A stretch of DNA of 64,000 bases from Aliiruegeria sabulilitoris (GTDB taxonomy: Bacteria; Pseudomonadota; Alphaproteobacteria; Rhodobacterales; Rhodobacteraceae). The position numbers and the translations under genes were made by a program. Position 1 is the stretch's first letter, and every line of letters begins with the position of its first letter. Positions 54,141 through 62,531 of this stretch are shown here, piece after piece. Where the stretch lies: assembly GCF_001558155.1 (NCBI RefSeq), contig NZ_LOAS01000012.1:1-64000 (forward strand), read 5' to 3'. A model generated the notes under the pieces. That model saw nothing but the letters and a program-made list of their open reading frames with translations, did no database searches and was not told the origin of the DNA.

Positions 54141-55420
54141 TGGAATACTGGATCCTCTTCGGCACCTTTGTTTTCCTGCTGTTTATCGGCACGCCTATTG
54201 CCTTCTGTCTTGGTTTGGCGTCCTTCGCGACCGTCGTCTATCTCGACCTGCCGCCGGTCGTGATCTTCCAGCGCCTGAACTCCGGCGTCTCGGTCTTCGC
54301 CCTGATGGCGATCCCCTTCTTCATCTATGCCGGCGAGCTGATGGTACGCGGCGACATCGCCCGAAGGCTCGTGGCGCTCGCAGGCTCGATGGTGGGCCAC
54401 TTCAAGGGTGGCCTCGGGCAGGTGAATATCCTGACCTCGGTCATGTTCGGCGGTATCTCCGGATCCGCGGCAGCCGACACCTCCGCCATCGGCGGCATCA
54501 TGATCGGCCAGATGGAAAAGCGCGGATATGACGTCGACTATGCCGTGGCGGTCACCGTCACCTCGTCGATGATCTCGCTGATGCTTCCGCCCTCGCACAA
54601 CCTGATCATCTACTCGATCTCCGCGGGCGGCAAACTCTCCATCGCAGACCTTTTCACCGCCGGCATCATTCCGGGTTTCATCCTTGCCTGCTCGCTGATG
54701 CTGGCCGCCTGGGTCATGGCCCGCCGCCGCAACTACCCGACCGAGCCGTTCGAAGGCTGGGCCATGGTGGGGCGGCTATTCATAAACGCCCTGCCGGGGC
54801 TGATCCTGGTGGCAATCATCTTTGGCGGCGTGCGCTCCGGAATCTTCACCGCCTCCGAGTCCTCCTGTATCGCCGTTGTCTACGCGCTCTTCGCGACCTT
54901 CATCGCCTATCGCACCTTGTCCTGGCGCGCCTTCGTCGACGCCACGCTGGGCGCCGTCCGCACGACCGCGATGGTGCTGCTGGTGATTGGCTGTGCGGCG
55001 GGCTTCGGCTGGCTGCTCGCCTATCTGAGGATCCCCGCCGAACTGGTGGAGTTCATGCAGGGCATCTCCGACAACCCGGTCGTCATTCTGCTCCTGATCA
55101 ACATCACCCTTCTGCTTCTCGGCACCTTCATGGACATGTCGCCGCTGATCGTCATCACGACGCCGATCTTCCTGCCGGTGGCTATGGCCTTCGGCGTGGA
55201 CCCGGTGCATTTCGGGATCATCCTGATCCTGAACCTCGGGATCGGCCTTTGCACGCCGCCCGTCGGAACCGTACTCTTCGTGGGCTGTGCGGTTGGCAAG
55301 ATCTCGATCTGGCAGGTGATGCGTTCCATCGGCCCCTTCTATGCCGCAGCGGTCTTCACGCTGTTGCTGGTAACCTTCATCCCGGCGCTGTCGCTCTGGC
55401 TGCCCGCCCTGTTCCGCTAA
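54140..55420 (+). CDS. dctM: TRAP transporter large permease DctM
   Basis: A 426-aa membrane protein with about 12 helices. Family motifs include FFIYAGELMVRGDIARR, FGGISGSAAADTSAIGG, LLPPSHNLIIYS-like LMLPPSHN and LNLGIGLCTPPVGTVLF. It carries out Na+-coupled uptake with DctQ. Start is coupled to the dctQ stop. Confidence 0.92.
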   Translation: MEYWILFGTFVFLLFIGTPIAFCLGLASFATVVYLDLPPVVIFQRLNSGVSVFALMAIPFFIYAGELMVRGDIARRLVALAGSMVGHFKGGLGQVNILTSVMFGGISGSAAADTSAIGGIMIGQMEKRGYDVDYAVAVTVTSSMISLMLPPSHNLIIYSISAGGKLSIADLFTAGIIPGFILACSLMLAAWVMARRRNYPTEPFEGWAMVGRLFINALPGLILVAIIFGGVRSGIFTASESSCIAVVYALFATFIAYRTLSWRAFVDATLGAVRTTAMVLLVIGCAAGFGWLLAYLRIPAELVEFMQGISDNPVVILLLINITLLLLGTFMDMSPLIVITTPIFLPVAMAFGVDPVHFGIILILNLGIGLCTPPVGTVLFVGCAVGKISIWQVMRSIGPFYAAAVFTLLLVTFIPALSLWLPALFR

Positions 55421-55430
55421 GGAGAGACCG

Positions 55431-55742
55431 ATGCTTCAAGAATTCCCTGAAGTCGACGCCGGAAGCGGCGTGAAACGGCAGGTGCTGTCGGAGGCGCCGG
55501 AACTGATGGTCGTCGCCTTCACCTTTGCCGAGGGCGGCGAGGGTGCGCTGCACAGCCACCCGCATGTGCAGTCCACCTTCGTGCGATCCGGCCGGTTCCG
55601 GTTTTCCGTCGCCGGAAAGAGCTTCGAGGTCGGACCAGGCGACAGCTTCGTCATTCCCTCCAATGCCGAGCACGGCTGCATCTGCCTGACCGAAGGCCAG
55701 CTTATCGACACTTTCACCCCGCGCCGAGACGATTTCCTTTAG
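55431..55742 (+). CDS. kdgF: Cupin protein, KdgF-like
   Basis: A 103-aa single cupin domain. The metal site is HSHPHVQ (H41, H43, Q47), with H81 in PSNAEHG. The C-terminal TFTPRRDDFL is characteristic of KdgF. KdgF opens 4,5-unsaturated uronates from pectin, alginate or similar polysaccharides to the linear 5-keto-4-deoxyuronate. The next gene encodes KduI, the enzyme for that product, which supports the call. AAGGAGAG stands before ATG 55431. Confidence 0.82.
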   Translation: MLQEFPEVDAGSGVKRQVLSEAPELMVVAFTFAEGGEGALHSHPHVQSTFVRSGRFRFSVAGKSFEVGPGDSFVIPSNAEHGCICLTEGQLIDTFTPRRDDFL

Positions 55743-55756
55743 AAAAGGTCCTGAAA

Positions 55757-56581
55757 ATGCTGACAGTAAAAACGCTCTACGCCACCGATCCCGAGACCGC
55801 CAAGGGGCTCGACACCGCGGGAATCCGCGACCGGTTTCACGTCGCGGATATGTTCGCAGACGGCGAGATTCGCCTGACCTACACGCATTACGACCGCATG
55901 ATCGTTGGTGCTGCGGTGCCCGCAGGCAAGGCGCTGACGCTTGATGCGGTGGCCGAAACCGGCACCGAGACCTGGCTCGCCCGCCGCGAGGCCGGCATCC
56001 TGAACATCGGCGAGGCCGCCACCGTCACCGCCGGTGGGGAGAGCTACGAGCTGGCCCGGGGCGACATGCTCTATATCGGCCTCGGCGCAGGCCCCGTGAC
56101 CTTCGCCGGCCAGGGGCGGTTCTACATCGTGTCCACCCCTGCGCATAGGGCCTACCCCACAACGCTGATCAAACCGGAGGACGCCAACGAGGTGAAGCTC
56201 GGTTCGGCGGAGACCGCGAACGACCGGACGATTTACCAGTTCATCCACGAGACAGGCGTCAAGTCCTGCCAGTTGGTGATGGGCTACACCAAGCTCCATG
56301 GCGGTTCGGTCTGGAACACCATGCCCGCGCATACCCACGATCGACGGATGGAGGCCTATCTCTATTTCGACGTGGCCGAGGGTCAGCGGGTTTTCCACCT
56401 CATGGGCGAGGCGCAGGAGACCCGCCATATCGTGATGGCGAGCGAGGAGGCCGTGCTCTCCCCGCCCTGGTCCATTCACTCCGGCGTCGGCACCGGCGCT
56501 TACACCTTCTGCTGGGCCATGGCAGGCGACAACATGGCCTTCACCGATATGGACATGCTCGCGGTGGCCGATCTCAAGTGA
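55757..56581 (+). CDS. kduI: 5-dehydro-4-deoxy-D-glucuronate isomerase
   Basis: A 274-aa double-cupin zinc enzyme converting 5-keto-4-deoxyuronate to 3-deoxy-D-glycero-2,5-hexodiulosonate. Zinc ligands lie in MPAHTHDRRMEAYLYFD (His, His, Glu) and near SPPWSIHSGVGT (His). GFY/LKH-like helices of the family are present, and the length is typical. The following enzyme KduD is not in the window. It is the last gene of the uxaC-dctPQM-kdgF-kduI unit and is followed by a strong terminator. Confidence 0.93.
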   Translation: MLTVKTLYATDPETAKGLDTAGIRDRFHVADMFADGEIRLTYTHYDRMIVGAAVPAGKALTLDAVAETGTETWLARREAGILNIGEAATVTAGGESYELARGDMLYIGLGAGPVTFAGQGRFYIVSTPAHRAYPTTLIKPEDANEVKLGSAETANDRTIYQFIHETGVKSCQLVMGYTKLHGGSVWNTMPAHTHDRRMEAYLYFDVAEGQRVFHLMGEAQETRHIVMASEEAVLSPPWSIHSGVGTGAYTFCWAMAGDNMAFTDMDMLAVADLK

Positions 56582-56595
56582 CCTGCCGCTTGCCA

Positions 56596-56659
56596 GCCCG
56601 GTGAGCCGGGCGATGTCAGGAGAACAACGAGGCCGGGGTGGAATTCGCCCCGGCCTTTT
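56596..56659 (+). terminator. Terminator after kduI
   Basis: The stem AGGCCGGGG/CCCCGGCCT (56630-56638 with 56648-56656) is perfect, with a 9-base loop and TTT plus GCTGTTT behind it, a classical intrinsic terminator. A smaller perfect hairpin GCCCGG-TGAG-CCGGGC (56596-56611) stands before it. Confidence 0.85.
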
Positions 56660-56775
56660 GCTGTTTGGTTCCTGTCGGAGCGAGCCTGTGGGCGCTGCGA
56701 AAAATCATCCGATGTTTTCTTCCTTGCGACCGCGTTGTAGGGATTTCCTATTAGCCAGCATTGGAAGTCCGGCGC

Positions 56776-57483
56776 ATGAGCAACAGCAAGGTGGATCTGG
56801 CGATTTCGCTGGTTCAGGAACTGATCCGGTCGGGGGAGCTGCGCCCGGGGGACCGGCTGCCGGTCGAAGCGGAACTTGCAGCCCAACTCGGCCTGTCCCG
56901 CAACTCGCTGCGGGAAGCGGTTCGCGCCATGCAGGCGATGCGGATCCTCGAGGCGCGCCAAGGCGACGGGACCTACATCTCGGATCTGGATCCGGCCCGG
57001 ATGATCGAGACGCTGCGCTTCGCGGTGGACGTTTCGGGCCCGCAGGCGGTGATCTGGTTTCTCGAGATCCGGCGGATGATCGAGCTGCACATTGCCGGCA
57101 TTGCCGCCGCGAAGCGGAGCGAAGCCGATCTGGAACGTCTGAATGCCTGCCACAGGGAGCTGTCCCAAGCGGCTTCATTCGATGCGATGATGGAGGCGGA
57201 TACGCGGTTTCACGTGATCCTTGCGGAGATTGCCGGAAATCCGATCCTGACATCGCTTCTGGAGCTGGTGTCCGGGCCGACCGTTCGCGCGCGGGTCTGG
57301 CGGCAACAGGATCTCGCCGAGGTCTGCGCGGAACACGCGCGGGTGCTGGCCGGGATCGCCGCCCGCGATGTGGATGCCGCGAAACACGCGATGTGGACCC
57401 ATATCAGCGGCGTTCTGGACTGGGTCGTGGCGCATCCGGAAGAGCTCGAAACTCCGAAATCTCCGCCTGGAAGCTCCATTTGA
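56776..57483 (+). CDS. GntR-family regulator with FCD domain (second uronate regulator)
   Basis: A 235-aa regulator of the FadR/FCD group. The winged helix reads LAAQLGLSRNSLREAVRAMQ with MRILEARQGDGTYI. FCD ligands lie in MEADTRFHVILAEIAGNP and HAMWTHISGVLDW. ATG 56776 is chosen rather than TTG 56761 since MSNSKVDLAISLVQ starts the domain. It is convergent with uxaB. Having two GntR genes in one uronate locus suggests separate effectors for the two branches. Confidence 0.87.
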   Translation: MSNSKVDLAISLVQELIRSGELRPGDRLPVEAELAAQLGLSRNSLREAVRAMQAMRILEARQGDGTYISDLDPARMIETLRFAVDVSGPQAVIWFLEIRRMIELHIAGIAAAKRSEADLERLNACHRELSQAASFDAMMEADTRFHVILAEIAGNPILTSLLELVSGPTVRARVWRQQDLAEVCAEHARVLAGIAARDVDAAKHAMWTHISGVLDWVVAHPEELETPKSPPGSSI

Positions 57484-57531
57484 GCGATGGCCACCGCTGG
57501 ATTGGACGGAAGCCACCGCTGATTGGGTCGA

Positions 57532-58998
57532 TCAGTAATCCGCAAGGCGATCCAGCGTAAACGGCTCCCGCGTCAGGAAGGCAAAGGCCTCCACCGTGGC
57601 CGCCACGAGGCCGTCGCTGGCCAGCGACTCCCCCCAAAGGGTCGTGTCCGCAAGAAACGCCCGGACCATGCCGTCAACGCCATCGCTGGATTTCAGCGCG
57701 CCGATCTCCGCCATCCGTGCGACGACGTTCTCGGCATCCCGCGGAGGCAGGTCCGCATGGCCTTCGAACGCCCCTGTGTAGAAGGCAAGCCAGGCCGCCA
57801 GCGACAGGGTCATGCAGCGCGGCGGTTCTCCGGTCGCGGCCATGTGCGCCTTGAAACGCGGCAGGTTACGGGTGTGGAACTTGGCCAGACCGTTGAGCGA
57901 GATATCGTACCATCGATGCAGGATGAAGGGGTTGGCAAAACGGCGGAGCACCTCTTCGCAAAATGCCTTCAACTCTTCCGGCGGCAGCGACAGATGCGGC
58001 ATGATCTCCTGTTCCAGCATGGTTTTCAGGAAAGCGTTCGCGGCCGGATTGTCCATCGCCTGCTTGACCGACACGGTGCCCGACAGCAACGCCAGCGGGC
58101 ACAGGCCCGTATGGGCGCCGTTCAGAATGGCGACCTTGCGCTCCTTGTAGCCGGAGGCGTCCGGAACGATGATCGTGCCTTCGTCCTTCTCGGCCATCGG
58201 CAGCACCAGTTCGGGCTGGTCATCGCGCTTCTCGATGACGAGGAAATGGAACAGCTCGCCGGTGACCATCAGCGGGTCGTGATATCCGAGTTCTGCCTCA
58301 AGCGTTTCTACCTCGTCGCGCGGAAAGCCCGGCACGATACGGTCCACCAGCGTATTGTAGAACGCGTTCTCGGCCTTGAGCCACGCGATGAACACCTCCG
58401 GCAGGCCCCAGTCGGCGGCGTGCTGGTAGACGTATTTTTCCAACGTGTCGCCGTTCTTGTCGATCAGCTCGCAGGGCAGGAAGTGAAAGCCGGGAGCATC
58501 CGCGCCGCCGCAGGTTTCATAACGTTCCATCAGCAGGCGCGTGACCTTCGCCGGGAAGCTCGCGGGGGGCGTATCCTCCGGGCGGCAGGCGGCGTCATAG
58601 GCAATGCCGGCCTCTGTCGTGTTGGATATCACCGCGACGAAATCGGGGTTGCGGGCGAGCTTCAGCACCTCGTCCCATTGTTGCACGGCCGAAATCTCGC
58701 GGCTTACGGCGGCGATGGCGCGGGCGTCCGAGACGGGTGCGCCGTCGCTGCCCACGCCGCGGGAGAGAACGGTGTAGACGCCATCGCTGTCATTCAGAGA
58801 GACCGGAATGCCGCCGTCGATCGGACGCACAACGACGATTCCGTAATCGGTGCCGGCCTCCTCGTTCATGCGGTCGATCTTCCAGTCCATGAAGGCGCGT
58901 AGGAAGTTGCCTTCGCCGAATTGAATGATCCGTTCCGTCGGGCGCGGGCGGCCACCGAGATTGCTGGCGTTGATACGTTCCAGTGTCATGTTCTTCAT
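57532..58998 (-). CDS. uxaB: Tagaturonate (altronate) oxidoreductase
   Basis: A 488-aa enzyme of the polyol-specific long-chain dehydrogenase family (mannitol dehydrogenase type), reducing tagaturonate to altronate with NADH. IIQFGEGNFLRAFMDWKID is the nucleotide-binding start. The catalytic lysine region is MVTGELFHFLVIE to KVAILNGAHTGLCPLALL, which carries the family NGAHS/T motif. The ATG at 58989 (MTLERIN) is an alternative start with better spacing to AGG. It lies 32 bases after uxaA in the same operon. Confidence 0.9.
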   Translation of the reverse strand: MKNMTLERINASNLGGRPRPTERIIQFGEGNFLRAFMDWKIDRMNEEAGTDYGIVVVRPIDGGIPVSLNDSDGVYTVLSRGVGSDGAPVSDARAIAAVSREISAVQQWDEVLKLARNPDFVAVISNTTEAGIAYDAACRPEDTPPASFPAKVTRLLMERYETCGGADAPGFHFLPCELIDKNGDTLEKYVYQHAADWGLPEVFIAWLKAENAFYNTLVDRIVPGFPRDEVETLEAELGYHDPLMVTGELFHFLVIEKRDDQPELVLPMAEKDEGTIIVPDASGYKERKVAILNGAHTGLCPLALLSGTVSVKQAMDNPAANAFLKTMLEQEIMPHLSLPPEELKAFCEEVLRRFANPFILHRWYDISLNGLAKFHTRNLPRFKAHMAATGEPPRCMTLSLAAWLAFYTGAFEGHADLPPRDAENVVARMAEIGALKSSDGVDGMVRAFLADTTLWGESLASDGLVAATVEAFAFLTREPFTLDRLADY

Positions 58999-59030
58999 CC
59001 TGTCTTTCGGTTCCTTTTGGCGGCGGCGGC

Positions 59031-60560
59031 TTACATCACCGCGCCGACTTGCCAGGGAACGAATTCATTGTCGCCGAGCCCGAGGGCTTCGGATTTGGAT
59101 TTCTGGCCCGAAGCGACGGCAAGGATCATCTCCAGGATCTCCGCGCCCTTGTCCGCCAGGGACACGCCCTGAGAGAGGACATCGCCGCAGTTGATATCCA
59201 TGTCGTCGGGCATCGCGGCAAAAAGCGCATCGTTGGTTGCAACCTTGATCGTCGGCGCGGGCTTGGAACCGTAGGCCGAGCCGCGTCCCGTGGTGAAGAC
59301 GATCATATGCGCCCCGCCGGCGATCTGGCCGGTTCCGCAGACCGGGTCGTAGCCGGGCGTGTCCATGAAGACGAAGCCGGGCGCCGTCACCTGTTCGGCA
59401 AAACCGTAGACGGCCGTAAGTGGTGTCGCGCCGGCCTTGGCGACCGCGCCGAGGGATTTTTCGAGGATGGTGGTCAGCCCGCCCGCCTTGTTGCCGGGAC
59501 TGGGGTTGTTGTCGAGGCTGCCCTTGTGGAGTTCGACGTAATTCTCCCACCAGTGGATCCGGTCGAGAAGTTTCTGCGCCACCTCCGGACTGGCCGCGCG
59601 CCGCAGCAGCAACTGCTCAGCGCCATAGATCTCCGGCGTCTCCGAGAGGATCGCGGTGGCGCCGAGACCGACCAGCAGGTCGGAGGTGACACCAAGCGCC
59701 GGATTGGCCGTGATACCCGAAAACCCGTCCGAGCCCCCGCATTGCAGGGCGATTTTCAGCTCCGACGCCGGGCAGGGCTCGCGCTGCGCCTTGTTCACCT
59801 CCGGCAGCAGCTCCTGAACCTTGGCCTTGATAGCCGCGATGGTCGCCCGCGTGCCGCCGGTTTCCTGAATGGTCAGGCCGTGAAAGCGGTCGGCCTGATG
59901 TTCGTCATAGACATGCTTCATATGGGCGATCTGCATCACTTCGCAGCCGAGGCCCACAAAGATCGCCGCGCCGACATTGGGGTGCGTGGCGTGGCCCCAG
60001 AGGACACGTTCGAGAAGATCGAAACCGGTGCCCTTGTTGTTCATCCCGCAGCCGCTGCCATGGGCGAAGGCTACCACGCCGTCCACGTTCTCATAAGCGT
60101 CCAGCGCCCCGGAGGCCGCCAGTTCCTGCGCAGCCATCCGGATGACGGAGGCGGAACAGTTCACCGTGGCACAGAGCGCGATGTAGTTGCGGGTGCCGAC
60201 CTGCCCGTTGGCACGGCGGTAGCCGAGGAAGCTGCGCGCCTCCAACGCGGGGATGGCCGCCTTCGCCAGGTCCAGGTCGCATCCGATCTGGTAGTCCTGA
60301 CCGTAGGAGGAGAAGGCACAGTTGTGGGAATGCACATGGGTTCCTGCGGCGATATCTTCGGTCGCCTTGCCGATGATCTGGCCGAATTTCAGGATGAAAT
60401 CGCCGGCAGAGTGGTCCTGGCGGGCGATCTTGTGGCCGGCCTGGAGCGGTGCGCTCAGGGGTTTGCCGATGCCCAGCGGATCGTCGCCGGCCTTCGCCCC
60501 GTCGGGTAAAATGGCAATGGTATCCGTGTCATGCAGGACGATCGGGGCTCGCTTTGTCAT
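59031..60560 (-). CDS. uxaA: Altronate dehydratase
   Basis: A 509-aa iron-dependent dehydratase making 2-keto-3-deoxygluconate from altronate. An N-terminal SAF domain (to about residue 100, HDTDTIAILPDG to DIAAGTHVHSHNC) is joined to the UxaA/GarD catalytic region, with CATVNCSASVIRMAA, AFAHGSGCGMNN, VGLGCEV and CGGSDGFSGITANPALG. Length is normal. It heads the minus-strand uxaA-uxaB operon, with palindromes in its upstream region. UxaC (galacturonate branch), UxaB and UxaA together make a complete route to KDG. Confidence 0.93.
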   Translation of the reverse strand: MTKRAPIVLHDTDTIAILPDGAKAGDDPLGIGKPLSAPLQAGHKIARQDHSAGDFILKFGQIIGKATEDIAAGTHVHSHNCAFSSYGQDYQIGCDLDLAKAAIPALEARSFLGYRRANGQVGTRNYIALCATVNCSASVIRMAAQELAASGALDAYENVDGVVAFAHGSGCGMNNKGTGFDLLERVLWGHATHPNVGAAIFVGLGCEVMQIAHMKHVYDEHQADRFHGLTIQETGGTRATIAAIKAKVQELLPEVNKAQREPCPASELKIALQCGGSDGFSGITANPALGVTSDLLVGLGATAILSETPEIYGAEQLLLRRAASPEVAQKLLDRIHWWENYVELHKGSLDNNPSPGNKAGGLTTILEKSLGAVAKAGATPLTAVYGFAEQVTAPGFVFMDTPGYDPVCGTGQIAGGAHMIVFTTGRGSAYGSKPAPTIKVATNDALFAAMPDDMDINCGDVLSQGVSLADKGAEILEMILAVASGQKSKSEALGLGDNEFVPWQVGAVM

Positions 60561-60925
60561 CTGGCAGGCTTTCTCTTGGTTTTTCCGGCCATCGAGTCGG
60601 ATGCTGCAACGCGGTTCAGCGATCTGGTGGCGGATATGCCGGTGCAGGATGCGTACGTCCCGGCTGCGGCCGGCGCTATTTGGCTCAGGGCGAGGGCAGG
60701 GGTGCAGAGATTAAACATCCTATGTATATGGCAAGGCCCTGCGCCAATATCAACGATATTCGACAAATGCTGGATGACATACGTCTATTCATCCTATCTC
60801 TGATCTTCGTAAAACGGGCCTGTGCCACGCGCGCACGGTCCGGATGGCCGCTGCCATGGTCCGGGCCCGGGTATACTGCCCATGTTGTCGTATTGCTTCA
60901 CTGCCTTGACGGATCGGGTGCCTGG
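60561..60925. promoter_or_regulatory. uxaA upstream region with palindromes
   Basis: No gene was found in these 365 bases. An AT-rich island carries AATATC-AAC-GATATT (60746-60760, perfect 6-bp arms) and GGATGA-N11-TCATCC (60772-60777 with 60789-60794). These are candidate operators for one of the GntR regulators at the uxaA promoter. The right part lies behind the end of the deacetylase gene. Confidence 0.45.
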
Positions 60926-61813
60926 TCACGCGATCCGGTCTGAGAGCGTCGTGTGGCACAGGCGACTGATGTCCCGCGCGCGGGTGAACCAGATCTCGTC
61001 CCGATGGCGCGCGATATGCTCGAGCGCGCGGCGGAGTTGGCGCAGCCTGTAGGGCTGACCGACGATATAGGGGTGCAGTGCCACTCCCATCACCAGGGGT
61101 TGCGCCGCCGATTGCGCGAGCATCTCGTCGAAATTGTCGATGATCATGTCCGCGAAGGCCCCGGCGCCGTCCTTGCGGGCGATGATTGCGGGAATGTCGT
61201 TGGCTTCCTGCGGATAGGGAATCGACAGAAGACGCCCCGACCGAACCCGCATCCAGACAGGCTGGTCGTCCATGCACCAGTTGAGCGTGTAGGCATACCC
61301 CGCCTCGGCGAGCAGGTCCGGCGTTGCGGCGCTCTCTGCAATCCACGGGCTCAACCAGCCCTCCGGCGCCGTGCCCGTAGCGGTTCGGATGGTCTCGGTG
61401 GCCTCGGCGATCAGGCGCCTTTCATCGCCCTCGCAAAGCTCGCTCTGGCGCTCCGAATTGGTCCGCCCATGTCCGGCCACCTCGTCGCCACGGGCGTGGA
61501 AGGCGGCCATGAGCTCCGGGGCGTAATCGTACATCGCGCTGTTGGCGAGGACGGTTGCGGGCAGATCGAGCGCGTCCAGTTGCGCCAAAAGACGCCAGGC
61601 CCCGACACGGTTCCCGTAATCGCGCCATGCGTAGTTGAGCACGTCCGGTTGCGGTCCACCTGGCGCGAGTTCGGCGCCAAGCCCCTCTCCAAAGGCGAAA
61701 TGTTCGAGATTCACGCCGAAATAGACCGCAAGCCGTTTGCCCTCCGGCCAGCAGAAGGGTTGGCGCAAGGTAATCGGAACATAGTCGAAGCGGCCATGTC
61801 CGGGTACTTTCAC
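60926..61813 (-). CDS. Polysaccharide deacetylase family protein (PuuE/NodB-like)
   Basis: A 295-aa protein with the NodB-type barrel, of the subgroup annotated as allantoinase-like PuuE. Visible are LAVYFGVNLEHFAFGEG, DALDLPATVLANSAMYD, ARGDEVAGHGRTNSE (metal-binding His region), GWLSPWIAES and GVALHPYIVGQPYRLRQL. The start is GTG overlapping the NTF2-like gene by four bases (GTGA). The first Asp-Asp metal motif of NodB enzymes is replaced here, as in PuuE-type members. Allantoin, or another cyclic amide, is a possible substrate; no other ureide genes are nearby. Confidence 0.82.
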   Translation of the reverse strand: MKVPGHGRFDYVPITLRQPFCWPEGKRLAVYFGVNLEHFAFGEGLGAELAPGGPQPDVLNYAWRDYGNRVGAWRLLAQLDALDLPATVLANSAMYDYAPELMAAFHARGDEVAGHGRTNSERQSELCEGDERRLIAEATETIRTATGTAPEGWLSPWIAESAATPDLLAEAGYAYTLNWCMDDQPVWMRVRSGRLLSIPYPQEANDIPAIIARKDGAGAFADMIIDNFDEMLAQSAAQPLVMGVALHPYIVGQPYRLRQLRRALEHIARHRDEIWFTRARDISRLCHTTLSDRIA

Positions 61814-62229
61814 AGTGGCGCCTCGGCCAGGCCGTGACCGGCGAGCAGGATTTCGGCCGAGTCGTTCCAGACCTGCGTCTCCACGATCTTGCCATCCCGA
61901 AGGGTGAAGATGTCGATATAGCGGTTGGTTTCAAAGGGAGACCCGTCGGGCCACTCTCCGTACAGATAGCCGGTATTGTAGACCCGGACCTCGCCGGTTT
62001 CGGCGTCGAGCGCGGCGTCCGTCCGCAGGAACCGCTTTTTCACCCATTTGTAGCGCTTTGCGTTGAAGGCGGCGCTTTCTGCCGGCGAGGCGAACCTGCG
62101 TCCGCCGGTGAATATGAGGGCGAAATCCTCGGTAACGAATTCCGCCGCACCCTCCGGATCTGGAACCATGGAAAGCTCGAGATAGCGTTCCACGATAGCC
62201 TTGGCCGCCGTGATTTTCTCTTCTGGCAT
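61810..62229 (-). CDS. NTF2-like/SnoaL-like protein
   Basis: A 139-aa cytoplasmic protein of the cone-shaped NTF2-like fold. It shows the N-terminal helix AIVERYLELSMVPDPEGAAEFV, then alternating strands with IFTGGRRF and FETNRYIDIFTLRDGKIVETQVWND, the usual SnoaL end. Members are small isomerases, hydrolases or binding proteins. Coupling with the downstream deacetylase-like gene suggests that they act on one metabolite. Function unknown. Confidence 0.8.
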   Translation of the reverse strand: MPEEKITAAKAIVERYLELSMVPDPEGAAEFVTEDFALIFTGGRRFASPAESAAFNAKRYKWVKKRFLRTDAALDAETGEVRVYNTGYLYGEWPDGSPFETNRYIDIFTLRDGKIVETQVWNDSAEILLAGHGLAEAPL

Positions 62230-62531
62230 CTGTATATCCGTCGTTCTTGAACCTGCGCGCCAATGTGGGCCGAGGCCGGCAGGCCTACAAAAGGCCCGCG
62301 ACCGCAGGGCGGCCGATCAATGGTAGGAAGCGCCTTGGGGTGTGTCCATCGACGGCGCGTCAAACGGCATCTCGCCGCGGGGTCGGCGGGTCGGTCAGCA
62401 CAATCTTTCCGCAGGCTGTCTTCGAAACAGGCCTCATTGTCAGCACGGCGATGGTGGCTTGTCCGGTGCGATCAAACGGTGGCGGCGCTGCTAAACGCGG
62501 TGTCTCGGCCAGTTCTCATCGAGAGGCGCGG
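62230..62531. other. Gene-free stretch before the photolyase gene end
   Basis: About 300 bases with no supported gene. It should contain the promoter of the NTF2-like/deacetylase operon near 62230-62260 and the 3' end region of the photolyase transcript. No clear terminator stem was picked out. Confidence 0.45.
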
